DNA of 64,000 nucleotides from an uncultured Clostridia bacterium (GCA_947628675.1 CANRAR010000001.1:124001-188000); one strand, 5' to 3'. Shown: positions 18,380 to 26,698, numbered from the stretch's first letter. Notes: generated by a model not told the origin, from the letters alone. Translations and numbers: made by a program.

Positions 18380-18485
18380 GTCGCAATGCGGCGTTGCGCT
18401 ACGTTTTCCTTGCCCACGTACGCTTGAGTACGCGGGCTTCGGAAAGCCTCGCGCGCCTTGCCTTGCTCGCTTCTCCGCATTTTAA
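18380..18485. repeat. Imperfect palindrome of about 100 bp between secY and adk
   Basis: The arms pair in steps: AATGCGG with CCGCATT at the base, TTTCC with GGAAA in the middle, and CGTAC with GTACG around a six-base loop at 18417-18432. It resembles extragenic palindromes I have seen between clostridial genes. It interrupts an otherwise tight operon. Confidence 0.55.
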
Positions 18486-18527
18486 CGGCAACCAAAGGGC
18501 ATTCGCCCCAAAAGAGAGGTCTTATAA

Positions 18528-19163
18528 ATGAAATTGATCCTTCTCGGCGCGCCCGGCGCAGGCAAGGGTACACAGGCGACCAAGATCGCAGAGCGCTATC
18601 ACGTGGTGCACATCTCCACGGGGGACATCTTCCGCGCCAACCTCAAAATGGGCACGGAGATCGGGCTTCTCGCCAAGTCCTATATGGATAAGGGCGAACT
18701 CGTCCCCGACAAGGTGACGTGCGACATCGTGAAGGATCGTCTCACGTGGGACGATTGCAAGAACGGCTATCTTCTCGATGGCTTCCCCCGCAACCTCTAT
18801 CAGGCGGAAGCGCTCGATACCTTCGCCACGATCGACGGCGTCGTCAACATCAACATCGACCACAAACTGCTCATGGATCGTCTGTGCGGCAGAAGGGTAT
18901 GCAGGGACTGCGGCGAAAGTTACCACGTCTCCACCCTCGGCGGCAGAACGACGTGCGAGCGCTGCGGCGGCGAGTTGTATCAGAGGAAGGACGATAACCC
19001 CGAAACGGTCGGCTCCCGCCTCGCGGTGTACAACGAGCAGACCGCGCCCCTCATCGACTACTACACCAAGAAGGGCATCATCCTGAACTTCACGGGAACC
19101 GAGGCGCCCGCCTCCGTCCTCTTCGAAGAGATCAAGGCGGTGCTCGATAAGTTCGACAAATAA
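18528..19163 (+). CDS. adk: Adenylate kinase
   Basis: Adk interconverts AMP, ATP and ADP. The 211-residue protein has the P-loop GAPGAGKGTQA at residue 7, the AMP-binding DGFPRN motif, and a zinc-binding lid with CRDCGESYH and CERCGGE. The zinc lid is the Gram-positive long form. It is one base from map. Confidence 0.97.
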   Translation: MKLILLGAPGAGKGTQATKIAERYHVVHISTGDIFRANLKMGTEIGLLAKSYMDKGELVPDKVTCDIVKDRLTWDDCKNGYLLDGFPRNLYQAEALDTFATIDGVVNINIDHKLLMDRLCGRRVCRDCGESYHVSTLGGRTTCERCGGELYQRKDDNPETVGSRLAVYNEQTAPLIDYYTKKGIILNFTGTEAPASVLFEEIKAVLDKFDK

Positions 19164-19164
19164 C

Positions 19165-19908
19165 ATGATCCCCGTCAAGAGCGAAGAGGAGATCGACCTC
19201 CTCCGCGAGCCCTGCCGCATCGTGCGGGACTGCCTCGCCTTCGTCGGCGGGCACATCAGAGCCGGCATGACGACGAAGGAAGTGGATACCCTCGTCTACG
19301 ATTTCATCAAGGCGAGCGGTGCAGAGCCCTCCTGCCTCGGCTACTACGGATACCCCGCCTCGGCGTGTGTCTCCGTCAACGAGGTGGTGGTGCACGGCAT
19401 CCCCGATGGCCGCGTCCTCGAAGAGGGCGACATCGTCAGCGTAGACCTGTGCGCCTACAAGAACGGCTTCCACGGCGACGGCGCAAGAACCTTCCGCATC
19501 GGGCAAGTGAGCCCCGAAAAAGAAAAGCTCGTCCGCGTCACCGAGGAGTGCTTCTTCAAGGGCATCGAAGGGCTGAAGGCGGGCACCCCGCTCTACGACA
19601 TCGGCTACAAAGTGCAGCAACACGCCGAGAGCAACGGCCTCTCCGTCATCCGCGCCTACACGGGGCACGGCATCGGACGGGAGATGCACGAAGATCCCTC
19701 CGTGCTCAACTACGGCAGGAAGGGCACGGGGCCGCGTCTCCCCGCGAACTGCGTCATCTGCGTCGAGCCCATGATAGCCTTGGGCACGTGGAAAGTCAAG
19801 GTGCTCCCCGACGGCTGGACGGCCGTCATGCAGGACGGGAAGAGCGCCGCGCACTACGAAAACACCCTCGTCGTCCGCGAGGACGGCGTAGAGATCCTGA
19901 CATTATAA
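19165..19908 (+). CDS. map: Methionine aminopeptidase, type I
   Basis: Map removes the initiator Met from nascent proteins. The 247-residue enzyme has the conserved substrate-site His in EVVVHGIP, the metal ligands in DIVSVDL and GDGARTF, GHGIGREMHEDP, and the late Glu residues in CVEPMIA and HYENTLVV. It starts one base after adk, so coupling is likely. Confidence 0.97.
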   Translation: MIPVKSEEEIDLLREPCRIVRDCLAFVGGHIRAGMTTKEVDTLVYDFIKASGAEPSCLGYYGYPASACVSVNEVVVHGIPDGRVLEEGDIVSVDLCAYKNGFHGDGARTFRIGQVSPEKEKLVRVTEECFFKGIEGLKAGTPLYDIGYKVQQHAESNGLSVIRAYTGHGIGREMHEDPSVLNYGRKGTGPRLPANCVICVEPMIALGTWKVKVLPDGWTAVMQDGKSAAHYENTLVVREDGVEILTL

Positions 19909-19917
19909 GGAGAATGT

Positions 19918-20139
19918 ATGTCGAAAGACGACGTCATCGAAGCCGAGGGCAGGGTCATTGAAGCCCTCCCCAACGCAACGTTCAAGGTAAAACTTTCCAA
20001 CGGTCACGTCATCACGGCGTATATCTCGGGAAAGCTCCGCATGAACTACATCCGCATCATCGAAGGCGACGCGGTGAAACTCGAAATGAGCCCCTACGAT
20101 CTCACCAAGGGGCGCATCACCTGGCGGTCGAAGAACTGA
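19918..20139 (+). CDS. infA: Translation initiation factor IF-1
   Basis: IF-1 blocks the A site during initiation. The 73-residue OB-fold protein reads [20 protein letters not shown] and ends [13 protein letters not shown]. It is full length and preceded by AAGGAG. Normally rpmJ follows at once; here 341 bp of repeats intervene. Confidence 0.97.
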   Translation: MSKDDVIEAEGRVIEALPNATFKVKLSNGHVITAYISGKLRMNYIRIIEGDAVKLEMSPYDLTKGRITWRSKN

Positions 20140-20221
20140 CCGCGTACCCCACGGCGTCATTGCCCGTTCCCCACGGCGCATCGCCCGAACTCCCACGGCA
20201 TTCTCGCCCCCGTCTATTCTA
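20140..20221. other. Start of the infA-rpmJ spacer
   Basis: This part holds short CCCACGGCG-type direct repeats and no gene. It leads into three GA-hairpin elements. Confidence 0.5.
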
Positions 20222-20284
20222 CCGCGTCATTCTGAACCCCCTTGCGGGGTGAAGAATCCCGACCAACGAAGTCCGACCCAACCA
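20222..20284 (+). repeat. GA-hairpin element, copy E2
   Basis: The element reads CGCGTCATTCT, GA, ACCCC hairpin GGGGT, GA, AGAATCCC, then GACCAACGAAGTCCGA. ATTCT pairs with AGAAT across the tandem GA bases. Copy E3, 107 bp further on, is nearly identical. Confidence 0.75.
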
Positions 20285-20328
20285 ACTCCCCCGCGCCCGT
20301 TCTCCGCGCACCGCTCCCCCTCGGAGCC

Positions 20329-20391
20329 CCGCGTCATTCTGAACCCCCTTGCGGGGTGAAGAATCCCGACCAACGAAGTCCGATCCAACCG
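20329..20391 (+). repeat. GA-hairpin element, copy E3
   Basis: It is nearly identical to E2 over about 60 bp, with one visible change in the tail (GTCCGATCC for GTCCGACCC). Confidence 0.75.
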
Positions 20392-20398
20392 ACTCCCC

Positions 20399-20454
20399 CG
20401 CGTCATGTTGAGGCGTAGCCGAAACATCCCGACCAACGAAGTCCGACCCAACCA
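20399..20454 (+). repeat. GA-hairpin element, copy E4, with compensatory changes
   Basis: The tail GACCAACGAAGTCCGA is identical to E2, but the stem reads ATGTT, GA, GGC loop GCC, GA, AACAT. Both sides of the stem changed together relative to ATTCT/AGAAT, so pairing is preserved while sequence is not. Confidence 0.75.
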
Positions 20455-20480
20455 AAATCCGACACTAAAAGAGGTATCCT

Positions 20481-20597
20481 ATGAAAGTACGTCCTTCCGT
20501 CAAACCCATGTGCGACAAGTGCAAGGTCATCAAGAGAAACGGAAAAGTGATGGTCATTTGCTCGAAAAACAAGAGCCACAAGCAGAGGCAGGGCTAA
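20481..20597 (+). CDS. rpmJ: 50S ribosomal protein L36
   Basis: Too short for the ORF track. The 38-residue protein [20 protein letters not shown] and onward has the CxxC, Cys and His zinc ligands of the metal-binding L36 form. AGAGG precedes the ATG. It is set apart from infA by repeats and from rpsM by a new promoter. Confidence 0.95.
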   Translation: MKVRPSVKPMCDKCKVIKRNGKVMVICSKNKSHKQRQG

Positions 20598-20603
20598 AAA
20601 CAG

Positions 20604-20632
20604 TTGACAAACTCGTTCGGGTATGTTAAAAT
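20604..20632 (+). promoter_or_regulatory. Promoter of the rpsM-rpsK-rpsD-rpoA-rplQ operon
   Basis: TTGACA, 17 bp, TAAAAT lies 7 bp after the rpmJ stop. It would give the alpha operon its own transcript. Confidence 0.8.
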
Positions 20633-20639
20633 ATCCCCT

Positions 20640-20911
20640 GCGGCTTTTGGAAAAAAGCCCCAAGATAGGCAAATTTTAAGCTGAATTTCCGCACACAGCC
20701 GTGCGGGAAATCGGCTTGCTTTGCGTCTTTTGCCCCCAAGCGGCGAAAGAAATGAGGGAACGGCAGAAAATTTCCCGCTCCCGCCCGTCAAAGCAAAGCC
20801 TCAAACCCCGAAAAAGATAGGGGTGCGGCAGGAAAATATTTTCCACTGTTTTCCGCCCCGCCCGTGAAAATAAAAAAATACCAAAACACCAAAACGGAGG
20901 TTACAAAGTAC
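20640..20911 (+). promoter_or_regulatory. Long structured leader of the alpha operon
   Basis: The 270-nt leader contains hairpins GATTTCCCGCAC-like at 20681-20712 (TTTCCGCAC with GTGCGGGAAA), and AACCCCG with CGGGGTT-like pairing near 20794-20825. No ORF is credible. In other bacteria S4 binds the alpha operon leader; whether this one does is untested. Confidence 0.4.
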
Positions 20912-21280
20912 ATGGCACGTATTGCCGGTGTGGATCTGCCGAGAGAGAAGAGAATCGAGATCGGCCTCACCTACATCTATGGAATCGGTCTTACGACGTC
21001 CAAGAAAATTCTCGCCGCCACGGGCATCGATCCCGACACGCGCGTGAAGGATCTCAACGAGACCGACGTTTCCAAATTGAGAGAATACATCGACCACAAC
21101 TACACGGTGGAGGGCGAACTCCGCGGTCAGGTCAGCCTCAACATCAAGAGACTGATGGAGATCGGTTGCTATCGCGGCATCCGCCACAGAAAGGGGCTCC
21201 CCGTCCGCGGGCAGAGCACCAAGCGCAACGCACGCACCCGCAAGGGTCCGCGCCGCACGGTTGCGAACAAGAAGAAGTAA
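20912..21280 (+). CDS. rpsM: 30S ribosomal protein S13
   Basis: S13 contacts P-site tRNA and bridges the subunits. The start is the ATG at 20912 after CGGAGG, giving [20 protein letters not shown], 122 residues; the longer frame from 20864 in the track adds unrelated residues. The C-terminus has the basic [22 protein letters not shown] tail. Confidence 0.98.
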   Translation: MARIAGVDLPREKRIEIGLTYIYGIGLTTSKKILAATGIDPDTRVKDLNETDVSKLREYIDHNYTVEGELRGQVSLNIKRLMEIGCYRGIRHRKGLPVRGQSTKRNARTRKGPRRTVANKKK

Positions 21281-21292
21281 GGGGGATAGGAC

Positions 21293-21691
21293 ATGGCTGC
21301 ACAGAAAAAAGCCGCTTCCTCGCGCAAGCGCAGGGAGCTCAAAAAGGTAGACAGGGGACAAGTCCATATTCAATCCACCTTCAACAACACGCTCGTCACC
21401 ATCACGGATATGAGCGGCAACGCCATTTCTTGGTCGAGCGCAGGGTCGCTCGGGTTCAAGGGTTCGAGGAAGGGCACCCCCTTCGCGGCGCAGATGGCAA
21501 CGGAGACGGCCGCCAAGGCCGCCAAGGAGCACGGGCTCCGCTACGTCGAGGTCTATGTCAAGGGACCCGGCGCGGGCAGGGAGAGCGCCATCCGCGCGCT
21601 TGCCAACTGCGATCTCGAAGTCACGCTCATTTCCGATGTTTCGCCCATTCCCCACAACGGGTGCCGTCCGCCCAAGCGCAGAAGAGTATAA
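21293..21691 (+). CDS. rpsK: 30S ribosomal protein S11
   Basis: S11 forms the platform near the E site. The 132-residue protein shows [36 protein letters not shown] and the C-terminal [13 protein letters not shown]. It lies 12 bp from both neighbours. Confidence 0.98.
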   Translation: MAAQKKAASSRKRRELKKVDRGQVHIQSTFNNTLVTITDMSGNAISWSSAGSLGFKGSRKGTPFAAQMATETAAKAAKEHGLRYVEVYVKGPGAGRESAIRALANCDLEVTLISDVSPIPHNGCRPPKRRRV

Positions 21692-21703
21692 GGAGAGAAG
21701 CAA

Positions 21704-22327
21704 ATGGCAGTATACAGAGACGCGAAATGCAAACTTTGCAGAAGAGAGGGCGCCAAGCTCTTTCTGAAAGGCGAAAAATGCTATATGGAAAAGTGCCCCT
21801 TCAACAAGAGGCCGCTTCCTCCCGGGCAGCACGGCGCGGGGAGAAAGAAGGTGTCCGAGTACGGGCAGCAGCTCCGCGAAAAGCAGAAGACCAAGCGCAT
21901 CTACGGCGTACAGGAAGGGCAGTTCCACCACTACTATGAGTTGGCGGAGCGCATGAAGGGCGTCACGGGCGAAAATATGCTCCAACTCTTGGAGCGCCGC
22001 CTCGATAACGTCATCTTCCGCATGGGCGTGGGGGCTTCCCGCACACAGGCGCGCCAGCTCGTCAACCATGCGCACTTCACCGTCAACGGCAGAACGGTCA
22101 ACGTTCCCTCGTACAGCGTGAAGGTCGGCGACGTCATCGCCGTGAAAGAGAACAGAAAGAACAACAAATTCTTTGAGCAGATCAAGGCGATGAAGGTCGC
22201 CAATATGCCCAAGTGGCTTGAATTCGACCCCGAGAAGTTGGAAGGCAAAGTGCTTGCCCTTCCTACCCGCGAGGACATCGACAGCCAGATCGCCGAGCAT
22301 ATGATCGTCGAGTTGTACTCCAAGTAA
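21704..22327 (+). CDS. rpsD: 30S ribosomal protein S4, zinc-binding type
   Basis: S4 nucleates 30S assembly. The N-terminus carries four Cys (CKLCRREG and CYMEKC), the zinc form, and the S4 RNA-binding domain follows ([24 protein letters not shown]). The 207-residue length is normal. Its place between rpsK and rpoA matches Clostridia and differs from Bacillus, where rpsD stands alone. Confidence 0.98.
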   Translation: MAVYRDAKCKLCRREGAKLFLKGEKCYMEKCPFNKRPLPPGQHGAGRKKVSEYGQQLREKQKTKRIYGVQEGQFHHYYELAERMKGVTGENMLQLLERRLDNVIFRMGVGASRTQARQLVNHAHFTVNGRTVNVPSYSVKVGDVIAVKENRKNNKFFEQIKAMKVANMPKWLEFDPEKLEGKVLALPTREDIDSQIAEHMIVELYSK

Positions 22328-22349
22328 TCGGAAATCGGGAGGTAGCGAT

Positions 22350-23303
22350 ATGATCGAAATGGATATGCCCAAGATCGAGGTCACGGAAAACGAGGCAAAA
22401 AGTTACGCAAAAGTCGTCGTCGAACCGCTCGAAAAGGGTTTCGGTCTTACGATAGGCAACTGTTTGAGAAGAATTCTGCTGTCCGCACTCCCCGGTGCGG
22501 CGGCGCAGGGCATCCGCTTTATGGACGGAACGGTCAAGCACGAGTTTTCCGCCATTCCCGGGGTAAAAGAGGATGTTACGGAGATCATTCTCAACCTCAA
22601 ACTCCTCGCCATCAAGACGAGAGTGACCGATAAGGACTATGTGAAGAAACTCCGCCTCGTCAAGGAGGGGCCCGCCGTCATCACCGCGGCGGACATCTCG
22701 CAGGACGCGGAAGTGGAGATCATCAACTCCGACCAGTACATCTGCACGGTGGACGAAGGCGGAAAGATCGATATGGAGATCACCATCGGGCGCGGCAGAG
22801 GGTATCACCCCGCCAAGGATAACAAGCAGCCCGAAATTGATTATATCCCCATCGACTCCATCTACACGCCCGTGCAGAAGGTGAACTACACCGTCGAACC
22901 CGCCCGCGTCGGGCAGAATATCGACTACGATCGGCTCACCATCGAAGTCTGGACGGACGGCACCTTCTCGGGGAAGGAGATAATCTCCCTCGCCGCGAAG
23001 ATCATGCAGGACCACACCGCCCTCTTCGTCAACCTGTCGGATACCATCAAGGATATGGACATCCTTGTCAAGACGGACGACGATAAGCAGCAGCAGATCC
23101 TCTCCATGAAGATCGAGGATATGGACTTCTCCGTCCGCTCCTACAACTGCTTGAAGAGAGCCAACATTCACACCGTGGAAGACCTCATCCGCAAGACGGA
23201 GGACGAAATGCTGAAGGTGAGAAACCTCGGCAAGAAGTCGCTCGACGAAGTCATGCAGAAGCTCGAACAGTACGGTCTTTCGCTTGAAAAAAAGGAGGAT
23301 TAA
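22350..23303 (+). CDS. rpoA: RNA polymerase subunit alpha
   Basis: The alpha subunit starts polymerase assembly and its C-terminal domain binds UP elements and activators. The 317-residue protein has the N-terminal dimer domain (PLEKGFGLTIGNCLRRILLSALPG) and the C-terminal helix-hairpin-helix domain (LKRANIHTVEDLIRKTEDEML, RNLGKKSLDEV). A start at 22362 is also possible. rplQ follows after 3 bp. Confidence 0.98.
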   Translation: MIEMDMPKIEVTENEAKSYAKVVVEPLEKGFGLTIGNCLRRILLSALPGAAAQGIRFMDGTVKHEFSAIPGVKEDVTEIILNLKLLAIKTRVTDKDYVKKLRLVKEGPAVITAADISQDAEVEIINSDQYICTVDEGGKIDMEITIGRGRGYHPAKDNKQPEIDYIPIDSIYTPVQKVNYTVEPARVGQNIDYDRLTIEVWTDGTFSGKEIISLAAKIMQDHTALFVNLSDTIKDMDILVKTDDDKQQQILSMKIEDMDFSVRSYNCLKRANIHTVEDLIRKTEDEMLKVRNLGKKSLDEVMQKLEQYGLSLEKKED

Positions 23304-23306
23304 CCC

Positions 23307-23810
23307 ATGCCGGGCAAATTAGGCAGAACCACCGAGCAGAGGCTCGCAATACTCAGAAACCAGGCTTCCCAACTTCTTTGGTACGGCAAGATCGAAACGA
23401 CTGCAGCCCGCGCCAAAGAGCTCCGCTCCTACGTCGAAAAGCTCATCACCAAGGCGGTGAACACCTACGACGACGTGGTGGAGTACGAAGTCGTCGCCAA
23501 GGATCGCAAGGGCAAGGAGATCACCACGACCGCCTATAAGGATGGACCCAAGAAACTCGCCGCCCGCCGCGCCATCATGGCAAAGACGTACGACCTTCAG
23601 GAGATCAAAGAGTTCAACGAGAGCAAGAGCGACTATAAGAAGCGCACGACCATCCAGCATCCCCTCATGGAGAAACTGTTCAACGAGATCGCGCCCAAGT
23701 ACGCCCAGCGCAAGGAAGAACTCGGGCAAGGCGGCGGCTACACGAGAATTTACTATCTCGGCGAGCGCCGCGGCGACGGCGCCGACAAGGCCATCATCGA
23801 ACTCGTATAA
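23307..23810 (+). CDS. rplQ: 50S ribosomal protein L17 with internal insertion
   Basis: L17 lies near the tunnel exit. The conserved N-terminus (LGRTTEQRLAILRNQASQLL) and C-terminus (GGYTRIYYLGERRGDGADKAIIELV) are intact. At 167 residues it is about 45 longer than typical, the extra residues being a Lys/Thr-rich middle (VVEYEVVAKDRKGKEITTTA). Longer L17 forms do occur in Clostridia. A strong terminator follows. Confidence 0.97.
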   Translation: MPGKLGRTTEQRLAILRNQASQLLWYGKIETTAARAKELRSYVEKLITKAVNTYDDVVEYEVVAKDRKGKEITTTAYKDGPKKLAARRAIMAKTYDLQEIKEFNESKSDYKKRTTIQHPLMEKLFNEIAPKYAQRKEELGQGGGYTRIYYLGERRGDGADKAIIELV

Positions 23811-23840
23811 AAAAGAACGCCCTGCGGGGCGTTCTTTTTT
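23811..23840 (+). terminator. Intrinsic terminator of the alpha operon
   Basis: GAACGCCC pairs with GGGCGTTC over a TGCG loop, flanked by an A-run and followed by TTTTTT. It is a textbook terminator that ends the ribosomal cluster and may work in both directions. Confidence 0.9.
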
Positions 23841-23917
23841 ACTCGTCCTCCCTCGGGGTGAGGACAAAGACCTGCCCCCTCCTCCGCTCACAGGGGAGAG
23901 GCGACCCACCACAATAT

Positions 23918-23958
23918 TATCCCCCTCCCCGCGCGCTAAGCGCGCGGGGAGGGGGATA
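23918..23958. repeat. CCCCCTCCCC-type hairpin repeat, copy 1
   Basis: A perfect 19-bp stem, TATCCCCCTCCCCGCGCGC with its complement, closes on TAA. Similar hairpins with the same outer arm are at 33177 and 50049. Confidence 0.65.
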
Positions 23959-23992
23959 CAGGGGGAGGGGGCAATTTTCCTCGGAGGTCACC

Positions 23993-24667
23993 ATGCAATA
24001 CGAACTGAAAAGCGCGGAGGACATCGCCGCGCTCGTCAACAAACTCGGCTTCCTGCCCTTCTTCCGCGGGGAGATCGAGAATTTCTCCATCGAGGAATTC
24101 ACGCCGCCCGAACTTTGGTGGGGCGGGGAGACGTGGGGGCCTTGGGAGTGGAAGGGACCCGTCATCCGTCTCGCGCACTGCGCCTACGGCAAATTTTACG
24201 GCGGCAAGGCGATGTACATCTCGCGGGAGTGGTTCCCCGACTTCGCCAACTTCCGCCGCGACGGCTACGACTACGACGCCCGCATGGACGAGGGCATCGC
24301 CCGCCGCCGCGATACCTACCTCATGACAGAACTCATGAAGGAGCCTTCCCTTCTCGGAAAGGAACTCAAAGCGCGCGTGTGCTTTACCGACGAGCGCAAG
24401 AAGGGCTACGAGGGCTCGCTCACGCACCTTCAGATGATGGCGTACATCACGACGGCTGACTTCGAGTACGCGCGGGATCGGCACGGCAAGGAGTACGGCT
24501 GGGGGCTCGCGCGCTACTCTACGCCCGAGGCATTTTTCGGCGAAGATTTCTGCCGCGAGGCCTACAAGCGCACCCCTGAGGAGAGTTACGATAGAATGTT
24601 TTCGCATCTCTCGGCAGTCCTTCCCCACGCCTCGCCCGCATCCCTCTCCCGCCTCCTCCGCCTATAG
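23993..24667 (+). CDS. AlkZ-related winged-helix protein
   Basis: The 224-residue product matches my memory of the AlkZ-related family: GFLPFFRGEIENFSIEE, then PPELWWGG, GPWEWKGPVIR, YGKFYGGKAMYIS and a C-terminal YGWGLARYSTPE. AlkZ-type proteins unhook DNA crosslinks or excise alkylated bases, but this branch lacks a demonstrated activity. The start is the ATG at 23993 after CGGAGG; the longer frame in the track is not supported. It stands alone, flanked by repeats. Confidence 0.6.
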   Translation: MQYELKSAEDIAALVNKLGFLPFFRGEIENFSIEEFTPPELWWGGETWGPWEWKGPVIRLAHCAYGKFYGGKAMYISREWFPDFANFRRDGYDYDARMDEGIARRRDTYLMTELMKEPSLLGKELKARVCFTDERKKGYEGSLTHLQMMAYITTADFEYARDRHGKEYGWGLARYSTPEAFFGEDFCREAYKRTPEESYDRMFSHLSAVLPHASPASLSRLLRL

Positions 24668-24928
24668 TCCACTCTTATCCCTTATCCTTTCCCCTTCGGG
24701 AGATTTGCTTTTTGCCCCCTCCTTGGGAGGGGGGTAGGGGGGTGGGGCATATGTCCTCTCCTTATCCCGAGCCGCGCCGCCCGCCGACGACGTAGTGTCG
24801 GTGCAAAGGCGTCCCGCCCGTACGGTAACGCTTCATTCTGAACTCCCTCCTTGTGATGGGCGCCGCTGTTCTCACCTTCTCCTCATGGGGTGTCTTTTTA
24901 TTTCGTCCCGCTCGTTCTCTCCTTATCC
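24668..24928. other. Gene-free repeat-rich stretch, left part
   Basis: No credible gene is present. The segment CTCTCCTTATCCCGAGCCGC occurs at about 24761 and again at about 24919, and CATTCTGAACTCC near 24835 looks like a decayed GA-hairpin element end. A run of CCCCTCC and GGGGGG arms lies near 24716-24745. Confidence 0.5.
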
Positions 24929-24974
24929 CGAGCCGCGCCGCCCGTCCGCTTCTGCGGATGGGCGGCGCGGCTCG
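24929..24974. repeat. GCCGCCCGTCCGC hairpin repeat, copy 1
   Basis: The 21-bp stem has one G:T pair and a TTCT loop. The inner 13 bp match the hairpins at 30993 and 53939, while the outer bases differ but remain paired. Confidence 0.65.
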
Positions 24975-25107
24975 GAATTCCCCCCAAAAAATTTTTTCGA
25001 AAATTTTTCAAAAAAAGTGTCATACATCCCGCAAAGGCGAAAAATTTTGTGGTACCATTACAATGAGAAGAGCGTGAAGCGCAGGTCGGAAGCGGCGGAA
25101 GAGAAAA

Positions 25108-25182
25108 AAGCTCCCTGCCGTGCTCCGCAAAAAAACCGCGCCGCGCGGCGCGGTTTTTTTTGCGGAGCACGGCAGGGAGCTT
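25108..25182. terminator. Long near-perfect inverted repeat with terminator core
   Basis: An outer 21-bp inverted repeat (AAGCTCCCTGCCGTGCTCCGC) encloses A7, a CCGCGCCG palindrome and T8. The inner part alone is a strong bidirectional terminator. The outer arms are unusual for a terminator. Confidence 0.7.
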
Positions 25183-25243
25183 AATTGGAAAAAATCAAAA
25201 TAATTGAGCGCGAATTCCGGCGATTTTCCCGCCGCGGAAAGCG

Positions 25244-25272
25244 TTGCATTTTTCTGCCGTACGTGCTATAAT
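25244..25272 (+). promoter_or_regulatory. Promoter of the M18 aminopeptidase gene
   Basis: TTGCAT, 17 bp, TATAAT lies 25 bp before the start codon, with AAGGAGG between. Confidence 0.8.
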
Positions 25273-25297
25273 ACGTTGGAAACACAAGGAGGAAATT

Positions 25298-26698
25298 ATG
25301 TCCGAAAAAAAGAGCAAGGGGCAGCAGCTGCAAAAAGCGCTCGCCTATAAGAAGAAGAACTACTACGAGACTGCCGACAAGGCGGAAAAGAAGGCGATCT
25401 TCGATTACGCCAAGGGCTACATGGCGTTTTTGGACGCCGCCAAAACCGAGCGCGAGGCCTGCGATTTCGCCGTGAAAGCCGCGCAGGAGAAGGGCTTCAC
25501 CGAATACAAGTTCGGCGAAAAACTCGCGGCGGGCGACAAAAAATATTTTGTCAACCGCGGCAAATCGGTGGTCGTGTTCCGCGTGGGCACCAAGAATTTG
25601 GAGGAGGACGGCATCCGCATCATCGCCTCGCACATCGATGCCCCCCGCATCGACATCAAGCAAAATCCGCTCTATGAAGATAGCGGCATGGCGTTCCTCA
25701 AAACGCACTACTACGGCGGCATTAAAAAATATCAGTGGACGGCCATCCCGCTCGCCCTGCACGGCGTCATCGTGAAGAAGGACGGCGAAAAACTCAACGT
25801 CCGCATCGGCGAAAACGCCAAGGACCCCGTGTTCTACATCAACGATCTCTTGCCGCACCTCGGGCAGGAGCAGATGAGCGGCCACGCCAATAAAATTATC
25901 GACGGCGAGCAACTCAACGTGCTCGTGGGCGGGATGCCTTTTGACGACGAGGACGTTTCGGAGAAGATCAAACTCAACGTGCTCGCCATTCTCAACAAGG
26001 AGTACGGCGTCACGGAGGAGGACTTCCTCTCCGCCGAACTCTCCGCCGTTCCAGCATACGGCGCGCGCGACGTCGGGTTCGATAGAGCCCTCATCGGCGC
26101 GTACGGCCATGACGACAGAGTCTGCGCCTATCCCGCGCTCACCGCCGTTCTCGACAACGAGACCGAGCACACCGTGCTTGCGATGCTCGTCGATAAGGAG
26201 GAGATCGGCAGCGAGGGCACCACGGGCATCCAATGCAAAGTCTATGAGGACTTGATGGAGGAGATCTCCGTCGCCATGGGGGCGAATTTCCGCAAAGTGC
26301 GCTTTGCCTCCAAGTGCCTCTCCTCGGACGTGACGGCGGCGTATGACCCCAACTTCGCGGGCGTGTACGAGAAGATGAACAGCGCCATTCTCTCCTGCGG
26401 GACGGCGATGTGCAAGTTCACGGGCGCGCGCGGCAAGAGCGGCAGCAACGATGCCAACGCCGAATTTGTGGGCGAAGTTAGGAAGATGTTCGCGGAGGAA
26501 GGCGTCGTCTGGCAGACGGCCGAACTCGGCAAAGTGGACGCGGGCGGCGGCGGCACGGTGGCAAAATTCATCGCCAATCTCAACATCGACACGGTCGATT
26601 TGGGCGTGCCCGTCATCTCCATGCACTCGCCGTGGGAAGTCGTCTCCAAGGCCGACCTGTACAGCAATTATAAGGCGTTTTTGGCGTTTATGAAGTAA
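25298..26698 (+). CDS. M18-family aminopeptidase
   Basis: This cytosolic zinc aminopeptidase trims N-terminal residues from peptides. The 466-residue protein shows the metal-ligand motifs of family M18: ASHIDAPRID near residue 107, YGHDDRVCAY near 268, the catalytic DKEEIGSEG near 295, and SMHSPWE near the end. The start at 25298 follows AAGGAGG; the earlier frame in the track starts inside the promoter. It is a single-gene unit with its own promoter and a hairpin after it. Confidence 0.93.
   Translation: MSEKKSKGQQLQKALAYKKKNYYETADKAEKKAIFDYAKGYMAFLDAAKTEREACDFAVKAAQEKGFTEYKFGEKLAAGDKKYFVNRGKSVVVFRVGTKNLEEDGIRIIASHIDAPRIDIKQNPLYEDSGMAFLKTHYYGGIKKYQWTAIPLALHGVIVKKDGEKLNVRIGENAKDPVFYINDLLPHLGQEQMSGHANKIIDGEQLNVLVGGMPFDDEDVSEKIKLNVLAILNKEYGVTEEDFLSAELSAVPAYGARDVGFDRALIGAYGHDDRVCAYPALTAVLDNETEHTVLAMLVDKEEIGSEGTTGIQCKVYEDLMEEISVAMGANFRKVRFASKCLSSDVTAAYDPNFAGVYEKMNSAILSCGTAMCKFTGARGKSGSNDANAEFVGEVRKMFAEEGVVWQTAELGKVDAGGGGTVAKFIANLNIDTVDLGVPVISMHSPWEVVSKADLYSNYKAFLAFMK

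Noticed and set aside
20864-20911. The 48-bp upstream extension of rpsM
   Set aside because: The extra residues are not part of S13, and CGGAGG precedes the ATG at 20912.
20801-22384. A 527-residue minus-strand ORF over rpsM-rpsD
   Set aside because: Antisense to three ribosomal protein genes and without its own signals.
24668-25297. A small gene in the spacer before the aminopeptidase
   Set aside because: All ORFs there run through hairpin repeats and lack ribosome sites; the translations change nature at each repeat.
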